Of a stretch of 64,000 bases of DNA, positions 54,068 through 64,000 are shown one piece after another. Under the pieces are notes generated by a model. It was not told the origin of the DNA, did not search any database, and worked only from the letters and a program-made list of their open reading frames with translations. How positions within the stretch are numbered: the first letter of the stretch is position 1; every line of letters begins with the position of its first letter. Source of the stretch: Mycolicibacterium tokaiense (lineage in GTDB: Bacteria > Actinomycetota > Actinomycetes > Mycobacteriales > Mycobacteriaceae); contig NZ_AP022600.1 in assembly GCF_010725885.1 (NCBI RefSeq), positions 3,348,001 through 3,412,000 on the forward strand, written 5' to 3'. Position numbers and translations under genes: made by a program.

Positions 54068-54527
54068 CACACACGCAGGAACCGCCGAACTCGCCACCCC
54101 GGAAGAGACCCTGGCACTGGGCCGCCGGCTGGGCGCCGAGCTGCGCGCCGGGGACGTGGTGGTGCTCTCGGGTCCGCTGGGAGCGGGAAAGACGTTGCTC
54201 ACCAAGGGTATCGCCGAGGCGCTGGACGTCGACGGTCCCATCACCTCGCCGACGTTCGTGCTGGCCCGGTTGCATCGCGCGCGCCGGGCAGACGCCCCCG
54301 CCCTGGTACACGTCGACGTCTACCGGCTGCTGGACCACGGCGCGGCCGACCTGTTGGCCGAACTGGATTCGCTGGACCTCGACACCGACCTCGACGATGC
54401 CGTGGTGGTGGTCGAGTGGGGTGAGGGGCTGGCCGAGCGACTGTCCGACCGGCACCTCGACGTCCGCTTGGAGCGACTGTCGGATTCCGAGACCCGGACC
54501 GCGGTATGGCAGTGGAGTGTGGCATGA
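54060..54527 (+). CDS. tsaE: tRNA t6A biosynthesis ATPase TsaE
   Basis: Small ATPase of 155 aa that works with TsaB and TsaD in threonylcarbamoylation of tRNA A37. The P-loop is VVLSGPLGAGKTLLTKGIAE; ITSPTFVLARLH and the VVVVEWGEGLAERL Walker B region follow. GTG start inside the end of the upstream gene; stop overlaps tsaB by 4 bp. Confidence 0.95.
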   Translation: MADTHAGTAELATPEETLALGRRLGAELRAGDVVVLSGPLGAGKTLLTKGIAEALDVDGPITSPTFVLARLHRARRADAPALVHVDVYRLLDHGAADLLAELDSLDLDTDLDDAVVVVEWGEGLAERLSDRHLDVRLERLSDSETRTAVWQWSVA

Positions 54528-55162
54528 CCAGGACCGTGCTCGTCATCGACACCGCCACCGCGGCCGTCACTGCGGCAGTGGTGTCCCTCGGTGACCCGCT
54601 GGCCACGCTGGCCGTCAGCATCACCGTCGACCCGCGGGCGCACGCGGAGACCCTGACCCCCAATGTGCTTGCTGCCCTGGCCGAGAGCGGATTGGGCATG
54701 GCGGACCTGGACGCAGTGGTGGTGGGCACCGGGCCGGGGCCGTTCACCGGTCTGCGGGTGGGGATGGCCACCGCCGCGGCCTACGGCCACGCCCTCGACA
54801 TCCCGGTGTTCGGGGTGTGCAGCCTCGACGGCATCGGCGGCCACACCGCCGGCGGCACCCTGGTGGTGACCGACGCCCGCCGCAGAGAGGTCTACTGGGC
54901 CCGCTATCGGGACGGGGTGCGGGTGGACGGTCCCGCCGTCAGCGCGGTCGAGCAGGTGCCACTCGATGAGATGACCGCGGTCGCCGGCTCTCCCGACCAG
55001 GTGGTCCTCTTCGATCTGCCGGTGCTGGGACCCACCTATCCTGAACCGGCGAGACTGGTTGCTGCCGTGGCGGATTGGGAGTCCGAACCGCCCCCGCTGG
55101 TGCCGCTGTACCTGCGCAGGCCGGACGCCAAAACGCTGGTCGAGCGAGGCGTGGCCCGATGA
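54524..55162 (+). CDS. tsaB: tRNA t6A biosynthesis scaffold TsaB
   Basis: Inactive kinase-like (ASKHA) protein of 212 aa that forms the TsaB-TsaD heterodimer. It begins [20 protein letters not shown] and contains the signature [23 protein letters not shown] at 54524 forms an ATGA overlap with the tsaE stop, and the family N-terminus agrees. Confidence 0.95.
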   Translation: MTRTVLVIDTATAAVTAAVVSLGDPLATLAVSITVDPRAHAETLTPNVLAALAESGLGMADLDAVVVGTGPGPFTGLRVGMATAAAYGHALDIPVFGVCSLDGIGGHTAGGTLVVTDARRREVYWARYRDGVRVDGPAVSAVEQVPLDEMTAVAGSPDQVVLFDLPVLGPTYPEPARLVAAVADWESEPPPLVPLYLRRPDAKTLVERGVAR

Positions 55163-55632
55163 ACACGGTGGTGATCGACGCGCTCACCCGCGCCGACGCC
55201 CGGCGGTGCGGAGAGCTGGAGGAGATCCTGTTCCCCGGCGACGACCCGTGGCCGGCGCGGGCGTTCCTGCACGAATTGGCCTCGGCGCACACGTTCTACG
55301 TGGCGGCCCGGGCAGACGCCCGGCTGGTCGGCTACGCCGGCATCGCCAAGCTGGGCAACGAGGCGCCGTTCGAGTACGAGATCCACACCATCGGCGTCGA
55401 TCCCGACTACCAGGGCCGCGGCATCGGCCGCGGGCTGCTGTCGGCATTGCTGACCCGCGCCGACAGCGACCGGGCAGCGGTGTTCCTGGAGGTGCGTACC
55501 GACAACACCCCTGCCATCACCATGTACGAGTCGACGGGTTTCGCGACCATCGGGTTGCGCAAGAAGTACTACCAGGGCAGCGGTGCCGATGCCTACACCA
55601 TGCGCCGCGAACCGGTGGAGGAGGCACGATGA
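55159..55632 (+). CDS. rimI: Ribosomal protein S18-alanine N-acetyltransferase
   Basis: GNAT acetyltransferase of 157 aa. The acetyl-CoA site is [19 protein letters not shown] and the C-terminal [20 protein letters not shown] and [15 protein letters not shown] segments match RimI. ATG at 55159 overlaps the tsaB stop (ATGA). It is regularly linked with tsaB-tsaD. Confidence 0.93.
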   Translation: MNTVVIDALTRADARRCGELEEILFPGDDPWPARAFLHELASAHTFYVAARADARLVGYAGIAKLGNEAPFEYEIHTIGVDPDYQGRGIGRGLLSALLTRADSDRAAVFLEVRTDNTPAITMYESTGFATIGLRKKYYQGSGADAYTMRREPVEEAR

Positions 55633-56654
55633 CGGTCATCCTGGCAATCGAAAGCTCCTGTGACGAAACGGGAGTGGGCATCGCCCGGCTCGAGGACGAC
55701 GGCACGATGACCCTGCTGGCCGACGAGGTGGCCTCCAGCGTCGACGAGCACGCCCGCTTCGGCGGCGTGGTCCCCGAGATCGCCTCCCGCGCCCACCTCG
55801 AAGCCCTGGGGCCGACCATGCGCCGCGCGTTGGCCACCGCAGGCATCACACAACCCGACGTGGTGGCCGCCACCATCGGTCCGGGGCTGGCCGGTGCGCT
55901 ACTGGTCGGGGTGGCCGCCGCCAAGGCCTACGCCGCCGCCTGGGCGGTGCCGTTCTACGGCGTCAACCACCTGGGCGGGCATCTGGCCGCTGATGTCTTC
56001 GAGCACGGCCCGCTTCCCGAGAGTGTCGGGCTGCTGGTCTCCGGCGGGCACACCCACCTGTTGCATGTGCGCTCACTCGGCGAGCCCATCGAAGAACTCG
56101 GCACCACAGTCGATGACGCGGCGGGTGAGGCCTACGACAAGGTGGCCCGGCTGTTGGGGCTGGGTTATCCGGGCGGCAAGGTTCTCGACGACCTGGCCCG
56201 CACCGGCAACCGCGACGCCATCGTGTTTCCGCGTGGCATGACCCGACAGCAGGACGAGCGGCACGCCTTCAGCTTCTCCGGCCTCAAGACCGCCGTCGCC
56301 CGCTATGTCGAGTCCCATCCCGACGCCGACACCGCCGATGTGGCGGCGGGCTTCCAGGAGGCCGTCGCTGATGTGCTCACCATGAAAGCCGTGCGCGCCG
56401 CCACCGACCTCGGAGTGTCCACGTTGCTGATCGCCGGAGGGGTGGCCGCCAACTCCCGGCTGCGGGAGCTCGCCGAAGAACGCTGCGCTGCAGCCGGTCT
56501 GACGCTGCGGGTACCCCGGCTGCGACTGTGCACCGACAACGGAGCCATGATCGCGTCCTTCGCCGCGCACCTGCTGGCGGCCGGCGCTGCGCCCTCGCCG
56601 CTGACCGTGGCCAGCGATCCGGGGTTGCCGGTGGTGCGGGGCCAGGTGGCGTGA
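55629..56654 (+). CDS. tsaD: tRNA threonylcarbamoyladenosine transferase TsaD
   Basis: Catalytic subunit of t6A synthesis, 341 aa. It begins with [20 protein letters not shown]; the metal-binding HxxxH is in [14 protein letters not shown], followed by [13 protein letters not shown] and the C-terminal [19 protein letters not shown] and [19 protein letters not shown] at 55629 overlaps the rimI stop. Confidence 0.97.
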   Translation: MTVILAIESSCDETGVGIARLEDDGTMTLLADEVASSVDEHARFGGVVPEIASRAHLEALGPTMRRALATAGITQPDVVAATIGPGLAGALLVGVAAAKAYAAAWAVPFYGVNHLGGHLAADVFEHGPLPESVGLLVSGGHTHLLHVRSLGEPIEELGTTVDDAAGEAYDKVARLLGLGYPGGKVLDDLARTGNRDAIVFPRGMTRQQDERHAFSFSGLKTAVARYVESHPDADTADVAAGFQEAVADVLTMKAVRAATDLGVSTLLIAGGVAANSRLRELAEERCAAAGLTLRVPRLRLCTDNGAMIASFAAHLLAAGAAPSPLTVASDPGLPVVRGQVA

Positions 56655-57091
56655 GCGCGCTCGACAAGCTCGAGATCGCCGAGCTGCTCTATCGCTATGC
56701 CGAGCTGATCGACGCCGGCGACTTCGATGGGGTGGGACGGCTGCTGGGCCGCGGCAGCTTCATGGGCGTGGCCGGTGCCGAGACCATCGCTACGCTCTTC
56801 GCGAACACCACCCGCCGCCATCCCGACCATGGCAACACCCCGCGCACCCGGCATCTGGTGCTCAACCCGATCATCGAGGTCGACTCTGGCACGGCGCGGG
56901 CGCGCTCGGTGTTCTGCGTGGTGCAACAGACCGACACCGTGGCTCTGGCGCCCATCGTGGTGGGCCGCTACGCAGACACCTTCGCCCACGACGGCCAGGG
57001 CTGGTACTTCACCGAACGCACCGTGGATGTCGAGATGGTGGGGGATGTGTCCGACCACCTGTTCATCCAGATGCGCACACCCAAGCCTTGA
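56651..57091 (+). CDS. SnoaL/NTF2-like protein after tsaD
   Basis: Protein of 146 aa with the SnoaL_4 pattern: [20 protein letters not shown], then [19 protein letters not shown] and [20 protein letters not shown]. The cone-like fold can bind or convert small hydrophobic ligands; its role here is unknown. GTG start overlaps the tsaD stop by 4 bp. It is the last gene before the chaperonin regulatory region. Confidence 0.85.
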   Translation: MSALDKLEIAELLYRYAELIDAGDFDGVGRLLGRGSFMGVAGAETIATLFANTTRRHPDHGNTPRTRHLVLNPIIEVDSGTARARSVFCVVQQTDTVALAPIVVGRYADTFAHDGQGWYFTERTVDVEMVGDVSDHLFIQMRTPKP

Positions 57092-57094
57092 GCG

Positions 57095-57121
57095 CTAGCA
57101 CTCTCGTGTATAGAGTGCTAG
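57095..57121. promoter_or_regulatory. CIRCE element (HrcA operator)
   Basis: CTAGCACTC and GAGTGCTAG form a perfect 9-bp inverted repeat with the standard 9-bp spacer, 108 bp upstream of groES. It matches the CIRCE consensus with the outermost T/A replaced by C/G. HrcA repression of groES-groEL1, released on heat stress, is expected. Confidence 0.95.
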
Positions 57122-57228
57122 GCGGCAGGCGGACACTCCCTGTGTCGGCACCCGCGACGACGGCGCGAGGGTGTGACCGGATGCCGACAACCTGAAAGTT
57201 CGTATCAACTGAGTGAAGGGGCTCCATC

Positions 57229-57531
57229 GTGGCGAGCGTCAACATCAAGCCACTCGAGGACAAGATCCTCGTTCAGGCCAACGAGGCCGAGACCACCACC
57301 GCGTCCGGTCTGGTCATCCCCGACACCGCCAAGGAGAAGCCGCAGGAAGGCACCGTCGTCGCAGTTGGCCCCGGCCGCTGGGATGAGGATGGCGAGAAGC
57401 GGATTCCCCTGGACGTGTCGGAAGGCGACGTCGTTATCTACAGCAAGTACGGCGGCACCGAGATCAAGTACGGCGGCGAGGAATACCTGATCCTGTCGGC
57501 CCGCGACGTGCTGGCTGTCGTCTCCAAGTAA
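57229..57531 (+). CDS. groES: Co-chaperonin GroES
   Basis: GroEL lid protein of 100 aa. It begins [20 protein letters not shown], has the mobile-loop segment [20 protein letters not shown] and ends [20 protein letters not shown] at 57229 gives the standard length. Controlled by the CIRCE element upstream and separated from groEL1 by a 77-bp gap with a nested hairpin. Confidence 0.98.
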   Translation: MASVNIKPLEDKILVQANEAETTTASGLVIPDTAKEKPQEGTVVAVGPGRWDEDGEKRIPLDVSEGDVVIYSKYGGTEIKYGGEEYLILSARDVLAVVSK

Positions 57532-57542
57532 AGCGAATGTGA

Positions 57543-59234
<1,692 letters not shown>

Positions 59235-59248
59235 GAACAGTTCCACGC

Positions 59249-59284
59249 ACAACACCCCCGGTCCGAGTGGGCCGGGGGTGTTGT
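59249..59284 (+). terminator. Terminator of groES-groEL1
   Basis: A 16-bp stem with one mismatch (arms ACAACACCCCCGGTCC and GGGCCGGGGGTGTTGT) and a GAGT loop, 14 bp after the groEL1 stop. Confidence 0.8.
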
Positions 59285-59473
59285 CGTCTGTGGTGGCGCC
59301 GAGAGTGGGGCCTGTGCACAGAATCGAGCGGGAATGCGTGCATAAGGCCCACGGTCGCACCGGGTGACCACTCTCACCCGAGCGACGACAAATTCACTTG
59401 CCTGACACGAGTAAAATCACTTTTGCTCGTGACTCTTGGGGGCCGAGCGGCACATTCGTTGGTGGAGGGCACT

Positions 59474-60931
59474 GTGGTGGAGTCGACCCCTGGGCGCACG
59501 GGGCAGGCGTGGTTGGAGCGTCAGCGCGGAATGCTGGCCCGGATGGTGCGCGAGACCGATCCGCCCACCGACACCCTGCCGCGCATCTCCGCGACGGCCG
59601 GGCACGATGACGCCGACTACCGCCTGGTCGACGAGGTGCTCGACCTCGCAGGCAACATCGGCGCCATCCTGATGGCGTCGGGCATGTCCGCGACCTCCAC
59701 CATGGATCAGGTGACGGCCGTCGCCGCCGCCTACGGCGTCAAGCGCTGCGAGGTCGACGTCATCAACACGACCATCCACATCGCCGCCTACCGCGGACCG
59801 TCCGCTCCGGCGGCCAGCACATTGCACATCGTGCAGTCGCGCTCCATCGACTTCAGCCGCCTGGCCGCAGTCGAGCGCCTGCTGGACCGCATCCGTGCCG
59901 GCCAGATCTCGCCGACCGACGCGCGTCAGGAGCTGAGCGCCATCATCACCGCGCCGCACCCGTACAAGCGTTGGATCGCCACCCTGGCCTGGGGTGCGCT
60001 GGCCTACGCCACCGCCGGCACCCTGGGCGGCACCTGGCTGGTGTGCCTGATCAGTGCCTTGAGTGCGATGACCATCGACCGGGTGAACCGCCGGCTCAAC
60101 CGGCACGGCCTGCCGTTCTTCTTCCAGTACGTGGTGGGCGGGGCCATCGCGACGGCGCCGCCGATCCTGTTGTACTGGCTCGGTCCCACCATCGGGCTGC
60201 AATTCAGGCCCAGCGTGGCGATCGCGGCAGGCCTGGTGGTACTGCTGGCCGGGCTGTCACTGGTCGGGTCGGTGGGCGACGTCATCAGCGGCGCTCCGGT
60301 GACCGCGGCGGGCCGGTTCTTCGAGCTGGTGATGATGACCGGGGCGACCATCGCCGGGGTGGCCATCGTGCTGCACTTCGCCTACCAATTCGGTGCGCCG
60401 TTCGTCGCCATCAACGGCTATGCGCCCCCGGCCCTGGCCGAACTGCCCGCCCGCGTGGCCTTCGGCGCGGCCAGCGCGGCGGCCTACGCCCTGGCCTGTT
60501 ATGCCGAACGCAGCGCGGCGCTGGCCGCCGGATTCGGCGGAGCGGCCGGCACGGTGGTGTTCCTGGCCGCCACCGGCGCCGGGGTGGGCGCTGTGGTGGC
60601 ATCATTCGCCGCGGCTGTCGCCATCGGGCTGGTGGGCCGGCTGATGGAGCGGCGCAACCTGGCACCGCCGCTGGTCGTCTCGATCGCGGGCATTGTGCCG
60701 CTGCTGCCCGGTCTGGCTCTGCTGCACGGCGTATACGCCATCCTCAACGATCAGCACGCCGTCGGCTTCGCCTCGGTGCTGAGCGCGTTCTTGGTCGGCA
60801 CCGCGTTGGCCGCCGGCGTCACGCTCGGTGAGTGGAGCTCGTGGAAGGTGCGCCGCCGGCGTCTCCAGGCCCGCCGCGGCAACCGCCGGCTGCGCCTGTC
60901 CGGGCACGCTGCGCTCAGCTCAGCGGACTGA
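59474..60931 (+). CDS. ThrE-type threonine/serine exporter family protein
   Basis: Inner-membrane protein of 485 aa with the two ThrE parts. A soluble N-terminal domain (DUF1212) includes LVDEVLDLAGNIGAILMASG and VKRCEVDVINTTIHIAAYRG; then about ten transmembrane helices follow, with GLSLVGSVGDVISGAPVTAA and the second-module PLLPGLALLHGVYAILNDQ. In Corynebacterium, ThrE exports threonine and serine. The start is uncertain: GTG at 59474 or 59477, both near GGAGGG; a longer upstream frame has no family similarity. It follows the groEL1 terminator and has its own promoter region. Confidence 0.85.
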   Translation: MVESTPGRTGQAWLERQRGMLARMVRETDPPTDTLPRISATAGHDDADYRLVDEVLDLAGNIGAILMASGMSATSTMDQVTAVAAAYGVKRCEVDVINTTIHIAAYRGPSAPAASTLHIVQSRSIDFSRLAAVERLLDRIRAGQISPTDARQELSAIITAPHPYKRWIATLAWGALAYATAGTLGGTWLVCLISALSAMTIDRVNRRLNRHGLPFFFQYVVGGAIATAPPILLYWLGPTIGLQFRPSVAIAAGLVVLLAGLSLVGSVGDVISGAPVTAAGRFFELVMMTGATIAGVAIVLHFAYQFGAPFVAINGYAPPALAELPARVAFGAASAAAYALACYAERSAALAAGFGGAAGTVVFLAATGAGVGAVVASFAAAVAIGLVGRLMERRNLAPPLVVSIAGIVPLLPGLALLHGVYAILNDQHAVGFASVLSAFLVGTALAAGVTLGEWSSWKVRRRRLQARRGNRRLRLSGHAALSSAD

Positions 60932-60932
60932 C

Positions 60933-61412
60933 CTAGACGGGCACCCGGGTGAGCAGTTCGTCGAGGGCCACCAGGTCCAGATAGGCGACCACCCGGGTCA
61001 CCTGACCACCCGCCATGGTCATCACCCAGTTGTATTCGTTGACATACGGCAGGCCGTCACGGGCGGTGGCCGTTCCGCGCCACCGTGCCACCACCTGATC
61101 GCCCTGGGCGATCAGCTCGTGCACCTCGGCGGTGATCTGACCGTTCAGGCGCGACGTGATGGGGCCGGAGCCGTTGGCCAGGAACTCCTGCCGCGAGGTG
61201 TAGGTGGAGGGCGCCTCGGCGCGGGCCACCGTCCAGTGCACGTCGTCGGCCAGGATTCCGTAGAACGTGTCGGGGGCGCCGACACCGCGGTTGAACGCAT
61301 CGGCCACGATCGTGATGTTGTCGGGCGCAGCCTCCTCGGCGCCGGCGCGTGGCGCGGCGGCCAGCGCGATCAGCGAACAGACAAGTACGGCAAGCATTTT
61401 CGGGTATGACAT
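60933..61412 (-). CDS. Secreted SnoaL/NTF2-like protein
   Basis: Protein of 159 aa with an N-terminal signal peptide (LAVLVCSLIALAAAPRAGAE, cleavage probably after AGA). The mature part is an NTF2-like fold: ITIVADAFNRGVGAPDTFYG, DDVHWTVARAEAPSTYTSRQ and DGLPYVNEYNWVMTMAGGQV. It probably binds a small ligand outside the membrane; function unknown. ATG at 61412 is chosen for the signal peptide. It converges on the ThrE-like gene with 1 bp between them. Confidence 0.8.
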   Translation of the reverse strand: MSYPKMLAVLVCSLIALAAAPRAGAEEAAPDNITIVADAFNRGVGAPDTFYGILADDVHWTVARAEAPSTYTSRQEFLANGSGPITSRLNGQITAEVHELIAQGDQVVARWRGTATARDGLPYVNEYNWVMTMAGGQVTRVVAYLDLVALDELLTRVPV

Positions 61413-61499
61413 ACCTGGCACGGTAGGTCCGATGCGGGCCGCAGGGCAGGGTGCAGTGCTCCCAGGATCACCCCGATTCGGCGATCGCACGCCCCGGGG

Positions 61500-61505
61500 T
61501 ATACC
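61500..61505 (+). promoter_or_regulatory. -10 box of the aroG leader transcript
   Basis: TATACC, 9 bp upstream of the leader-peptide GTG at 61515. A transcription start 7-10 bp downstream would place the GTG at or very near the RNA 5' end, so the leader would be translated as a leaderless mRNA. No clear -35 box was seen. Confidence 0.55.
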
Positions 61506-61514
61506 CTGGTCCGC

Positions 61515-61589
61515 GTGACCATCGGTGTGCGTGCCAGCTATTGGCGCTTTATCAAGGCTCCGGGCGGAGCCGATACAGCGCAGCGCTAA
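61515..61589 (+). CDS. aroG leader peptide with Tyr-Trp-Arg-Phe
   Basis: A 24-codon frame (GTG to TAA) encoding MTIGVRASYWRFIKAPGGAD and then TAQR. Tyr, Trp and Phe, the three end products of the pathway, occur within four codons (61539-61550). The codons directly precede a hairpin, and a T-tailed terminator lies 24 bp after the stop, before the DAHP synthase gene. This is the layout of ribosome-mediated attenuation. No ribosome-binding site precedes it; translation is probably leaderless. The assignment rests on position, composition and adjacent structures. Confidence 0.72.
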   Translation: MTIGVRASYWRFIKAPGGADTAQR

Positions 61590-61610
61590 GCAACGCATCC
61601 ACCCGGAGCC
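61556..61610 (+). promoter_or_regulatory. Alternative RNA pairings in the aroG leader
   Basis: GGCTCCGGG (61556-61564) can form a local 6-bp hairpin with GGAGCC (61566-61571) or a perfect 9-bp helix with CCCGGAGCC (61602-61610). The second pairing ends 2 bp before the terminator stem. The switch is plausible, but the full antiterminator was not resolved. Confidence 0.5.
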
Positions 61611-61612
61611 CA

Positions 61613-61640
61613 GGCAGTGACCACACGGTCGCTGCCTTTT
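61613..61640 (+). terminator. Intrinsic terminator in the aroG leader
   Basis: GGCAGTGACC pairs with GGTCGCTGCC (10 bp, one G-T wobble) around the loop ACAC and is followed by TTTT. It lies 57 bp before the aroG start, in an otherwise untranslated leader, as expected for an attenuator. Confidence 0.75.
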
Positions 61641-61696
61641 GTATGTCAGGGGCACCGGAGGTTTGCACTGGTGCCCAGTATCAGAAAGGCACCCCA

Positions 61697-62746
61697 GTGA
61701 ACCTGGCGCAGATCGCCCCTCAGAACACCTCCGACCGGCGAATCCGCAGTTTCAGCGAGATCCCCAGCCCGCACGACGTGCTCACCGAATTCCCGCTGGG
61801 CGCCCGCCGCGCCGAGCGGGTGGCCCGCGACCGTGACGAAATCGCCGACATCCTGGCCGGTCGCGACGACCGCCTGCTCGTGGTGGTCGGGCCGTGCTCG
61901 GTGCACGACCCGGCGGCTGCGCTGGAGTACGCCAGCCGGCTGGTCAAGATCGCCGACGAACTGCGCGACCGGCTCAAGATCGTGATGCGGGTGTACTTCG
62001 AGAAGCCCCGCACCACGATCGGCTGGAAAGGCCTGATCAACGACCCGGACATGGACGGCACCTTCGACGTGGCGCGTGGCCTGCGCACCGCCCGCCAGCT
62101 GTTGCTCGACATCATCGACATCGGCCTGCCGGTGGGCTGCGAGTTCCTCGAACCCACCAGCCCGCAGTACATCGCCGACGCGGTGGCGTGGGGCGCCATC
62201 GGCGCCCGTACCACCGAGTCGCAGGTGCACCGCCAGCTGGCCTCGGGACTGTCGATGCCGGTCGGGTTCAAGAACGGCACCGACGGCAACGTCCAGGTGG
62301 CCGTCGACGGTGTGGGCGCTGCATCGGCCGCGCATGTGTTCTTCGGGATGGACGACATGGGCCGCGGCGCGTTGGTGAGCACCATGGGTAACGACGACTG
62401 CCACGTCATCCTGCGCGGCGGTACCGACGGCCCCAATTACGATGCCGCCGCGGTGACTTCGGCCGCTGCCACCTTGGCCACGGCCGGCCTGCCGGGTCGC
62501 GTCGTGATCGACTGCAGCCACGCCAATTCCGGGAAGGATCACATCCGCCAGGCCGTGGTGGCCACCGAGGTGGCACAGCTGGTGCGCGACGGCCTGCCGA
62601 TCAGCGGAGTGATGCTGGAGAGCTTCCTGGTCGCCGGTGCACAGTCCCCTGATGCCCGGCCGTTGACCTACGGCCAGTCGGTCACCGACAAGTGCATGGA
62701 CTGGGCGGCAACCGATTCGGTGTTGCGCGAGCTGGCCCGCGGCTAG
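61697..62746 (+). CDS. aroG: 3-deoxy-7-phosphoheptulonate (DAHP) synthase, class I
   Basis: First enzyme of the shikimate pathway, joining phosphoenolpyruvate and erythrose-4-phosphate. The 349-aa protein is of the type I-alpha (E. coli AroFGH) form: LLVVVGPCSVHDPAAALEYA, MRVYFEKPRTTIGWKGLIND, LPVGCEFLEPTSPQYIADAV and IDCSHANSGKDHIRQ. GTG at 61697 with AAAGG upstream; the frame extends further upstream but crosses the leader and terminator. Probably regulated by transcript attenuation. M. tuberculosis relies on a class II enzyme, as I recall, so this may be a second isoenzyme. Confidence 0.93.
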   Translation: MNLAQIAPQNTSDRRIRSFSEIPSPHDVLTEFPLGARRAERVARDRDEIADILAGRDDRLLVVVGPCSVHDPAAALEYASRLVKIADELRDRLKIVMRVYFEKPRTTIGWKGLINDPDMDGTFDVARGLRTARQLLLDIIDIGLPVGCEFLEPTSPQYIADAVAWGAIGARTTESQVHRQLASGLSMPVGFKNGTDGNVQVAVDGVGAASAAHVFFGMDDMGRGALVSTMGNDDCHVILRGGTDGPNYDAAAVTSAAATLATAGLPGRVVIDCSHANSGKDHIRQAVVATEVAQLVRDGLPISGVMLESFLVAGAQSPDARPLTYGQSVTDKCMDWAATDSVLRELARG

Positions 62747-62757
62747 CCACCGCTGGT

Positions 62758-63930
62758 ATGACGGGCACAACCCGGGCGGGGGTGGTCGTCGTCGGTCTCG
62801 GGTCCATGGGGTCGATGGCGTTGTGGCAGTTGGCCGAACGCGGTGTCGACGTGGTGGGCGTCGAGCAGTTCGGCCGGGTTCACACCTGGGGCGCGTACGC
62901 CGGTGAGTCACGGTTGTTCCGGGTGGCTGCCAAAGAGGGCAGGGTGTTCACTCCGGCACTGCTGCGCGCACGCGAACTCTGGGTGCAGCTGGGTGCGGCG
63001 TACGGCCAGGACCTGCTGATCCCCGCGGGCGCGCTGAGCGTGGGGCCACGTGGCCATCCCGACCTGGAGGCCGGCCTGGCGGCCATCGCCGATCTGTCTC
63101 TGCCGCATGAGGTACTCGACGCCGGGCAGCTGCGGGCCCGCTTTCCACAGTTCTACGCCGATGACGGGGACATCGGGGTGCTGGACACCCTCGGCGGGGT
63201 GGTGCGGCCCGAGTTGGCGGTGGTGGCGGCCACCGAGCTGGCGCTGGCGCGCGGCGCCACCACCCACTACGGCACCACGGTGAAAGCCATCGAGCCCGGC
63301 CCGGCGGGCGTCCGGGTGGTCACCGACCACGGCGACCTGTTGGCCGAGAGGGCAGTGGTGAGCGCTGGGCCGTGGACCGCGCGGCTGCTGCCGGAGCTGG
63401 ACGATGTCGTCAAGGTGGTCAGCTACCCGCTGATCTGGTTCCTGCCCCGCCACATCGACATGTTCACGCCGGACCGCCTTCCGGGGTTCATGCGTGACCT
63501 GCACGGTGTGCACGCGTTCGGCATACCCAGCCTCGACGGCTACAGCATCAAGGCCACTCCCGACATGCATCTCCCGCTGGCCGACGACTGGTCCGACCGC
63601 ACCACCGCACTGACCGATGCGCAGCTGCAGCGAGCCGGCGTCCAGATGCAGAAGATGATCCCCGACCTGATCCCGGCCGCGTCCCGGTGGTCGGTGCACG
63701 CAGAATCGTTGGCCGCCAACAAGATGCCCATCATCGACAGCATGGCCGAGGGCCGCATCGTGGTGGCGACCGCGCTGAGTGGCAACGGATTCAAATTTGC
63801 GCCCGTCTGGGGCGAGGTGTTGGCGGATCTCGCCGCCGTGGGGGAGTCCCGATTCTCCGAGGCGGTCTTCACCGTCGATCACCACAAGAAGTTCGCGCTC
63901 TGGGGAGTGAGCGCAACCCGCACCGGCTAG
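62758..63930 (+). CDS. Sarcosine oxidase/N-methyltryptophan oxidase-like flavoprotein
   Basis: FAD-dependent amine oxidase of 390 aa. The dinucleotide-binding turn is VVVVGLGSMGSMALWQLAER, followed by HTWGAYAGESRLFRVAAKEG, a family hallmark, and FSGHGFKF-like ALSGNGFKFAPVWGEVLADL near the end. Monomeric sarcosine oxidases bind FAD covalently through a Cys just before the PIID/FIID segment; here that region reads SVHAESLAANKMPIID with His at the position, so a covalent Cys link is not expected. Substrate unknown: a secondary amine or N-methyl amino acid. ATG at 62758, 11 bp after aroG. Confidence 0.85.
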   Translation: MTGTTRAGVVVVGLGSMGSMALWQLAERGVDVVGVEQFGRVHTWGAYAGESRLFRVAAKEGRVFTPALLRARELWVQLGAAYGQDLLIPAGALSVGPRGHPDLEAGLAAIADLSLPHEVLDAGQLRARFPQFYADDGDIGVLDTLGGVVRPELAVVAATELALARGATTHYGTTVKAIEPGPAGVRVVTDHGDLLAERAVVSAGPWTARLLPELDDVVKVVSYPLIWFLPRHIDMFTPDRLPGFMRDLHGVHAFGIPSLDGYSIKATPDMHLPLADDWSDRTTALTDAQLQRAGVQMQKMIPDLIPAASRWSVHAESLAANKMPIIDSMAEGRIVVATALSGNGFKFAPVWGEVLADLAAVGESRFSEAVFTVDHHKKFALWGVSATRTG

Positions 63931-63939
63931 GTTGCGGAT

Positions 63940-64000
63940 ATGACACTGCGGTACTGGGTTGCGCTGGTGCTCGGCTTGTTCGCTGTCGCGACGATGCTGA
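63940..64000 (+). CDS. Start of an unidentified gene (cut by window edge)
   Basis: Only about 20 codons are visible: MTLRYWVALVLGLFAVATML, a hydrophobic stretch that could be a signal peptide or transmembrane helix. ATG at 63940, nine bases after the preceding stop. Function cannot be assessed. Confidence 0.4.
   Translation, partial: MTLRYWVALVLGLFAVATML

Overview
High-GC chromosome from a mycobacterium, most likely a rapid grower (Mycolicibacterium-type). The backbone follows, in reversed order, the Mycobacterium tuberculosis block Rv3451-Rv3417c as I remember it: cutinase, ESX-4, rplM-rpsI, glmM, the Rv3440c/Rv3439c pair, glmS, nnr, gadB, alr, tsaE-tsaB-rimI-tsaD, groES-groEL1. Species-level identity cannot be settled from this sequence alone.

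Layout. 1-2334: partial cutinase, an EamA transporter and a CGNR zinc-finger regulator. 2348-11747: an accessory two-way cluster. Four tightly overlapping minus-strand genes (unknown 523-aa protein, unknown 255-aa protein, adenylate cyclase-ATPase, FAD oxidoreductase) face a plus-strand pair (Ig-like-tailed protein, polyprenyl diphosphate synthase). This looks like an uncharacterised isoprenoid pathway with its own signalling protein and is the best candidate for an undescribed system. 11798-20824: ESX-4 type VII secretion (eccB4, mycP4, eccD4, eccC4, Rv3446c-like, esxU, esxT), with mycP4 broken by a one-base frameshift. 20986-26016: an inserted aldehyde/ethanolamine module (GAF regulator, STAS protein, aldehyde dehydrogenase, ethanolamine permease). 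26201-31570: rplM-rpsI, two secreted paralogues, glmM and a type VII substrate-like gene pair.

31571-37078 is a mobile-element hotspot. A 191-bp tandem repeat array is interrupted by an IS110-family element and by an IS256-family element that has an 8-bp target duplication inside the third repeat; a 13E12 (DUF222-HNH) gene follows. 37086-43627 is a GntR-led catabolic operon (ABC importer, aldehyde dehydrogenase, enoyl-CoA hydratase). An F420-type luciferase-like oxidoreductase and a hydrolase-like protein without a nucleophile lead back to conserved glmS. 47640-59234 is the housekeeping block for NAD(P)HX repair, D-alanine supply, the tRNA t6A modification machinery and the CIRCE-controlled chaperonin. 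59474-64000 holds a ThrE-type exporter, a secreted NTF2-like protein, DAHP synthase behind a leader peptide containing Tyr, Trp and Phe plus a terminator (a likely aromatic amino acid attenuator), a sarcosine-oxidase-like flavoprotein and the start of one more gene.

No rRNA, tRNA or CRISPR array was seen. Both broken genes (mycP4, IS256 transposase) are explained by one missing base in a G-rich run, so sequence error is a live alternative to true decay.
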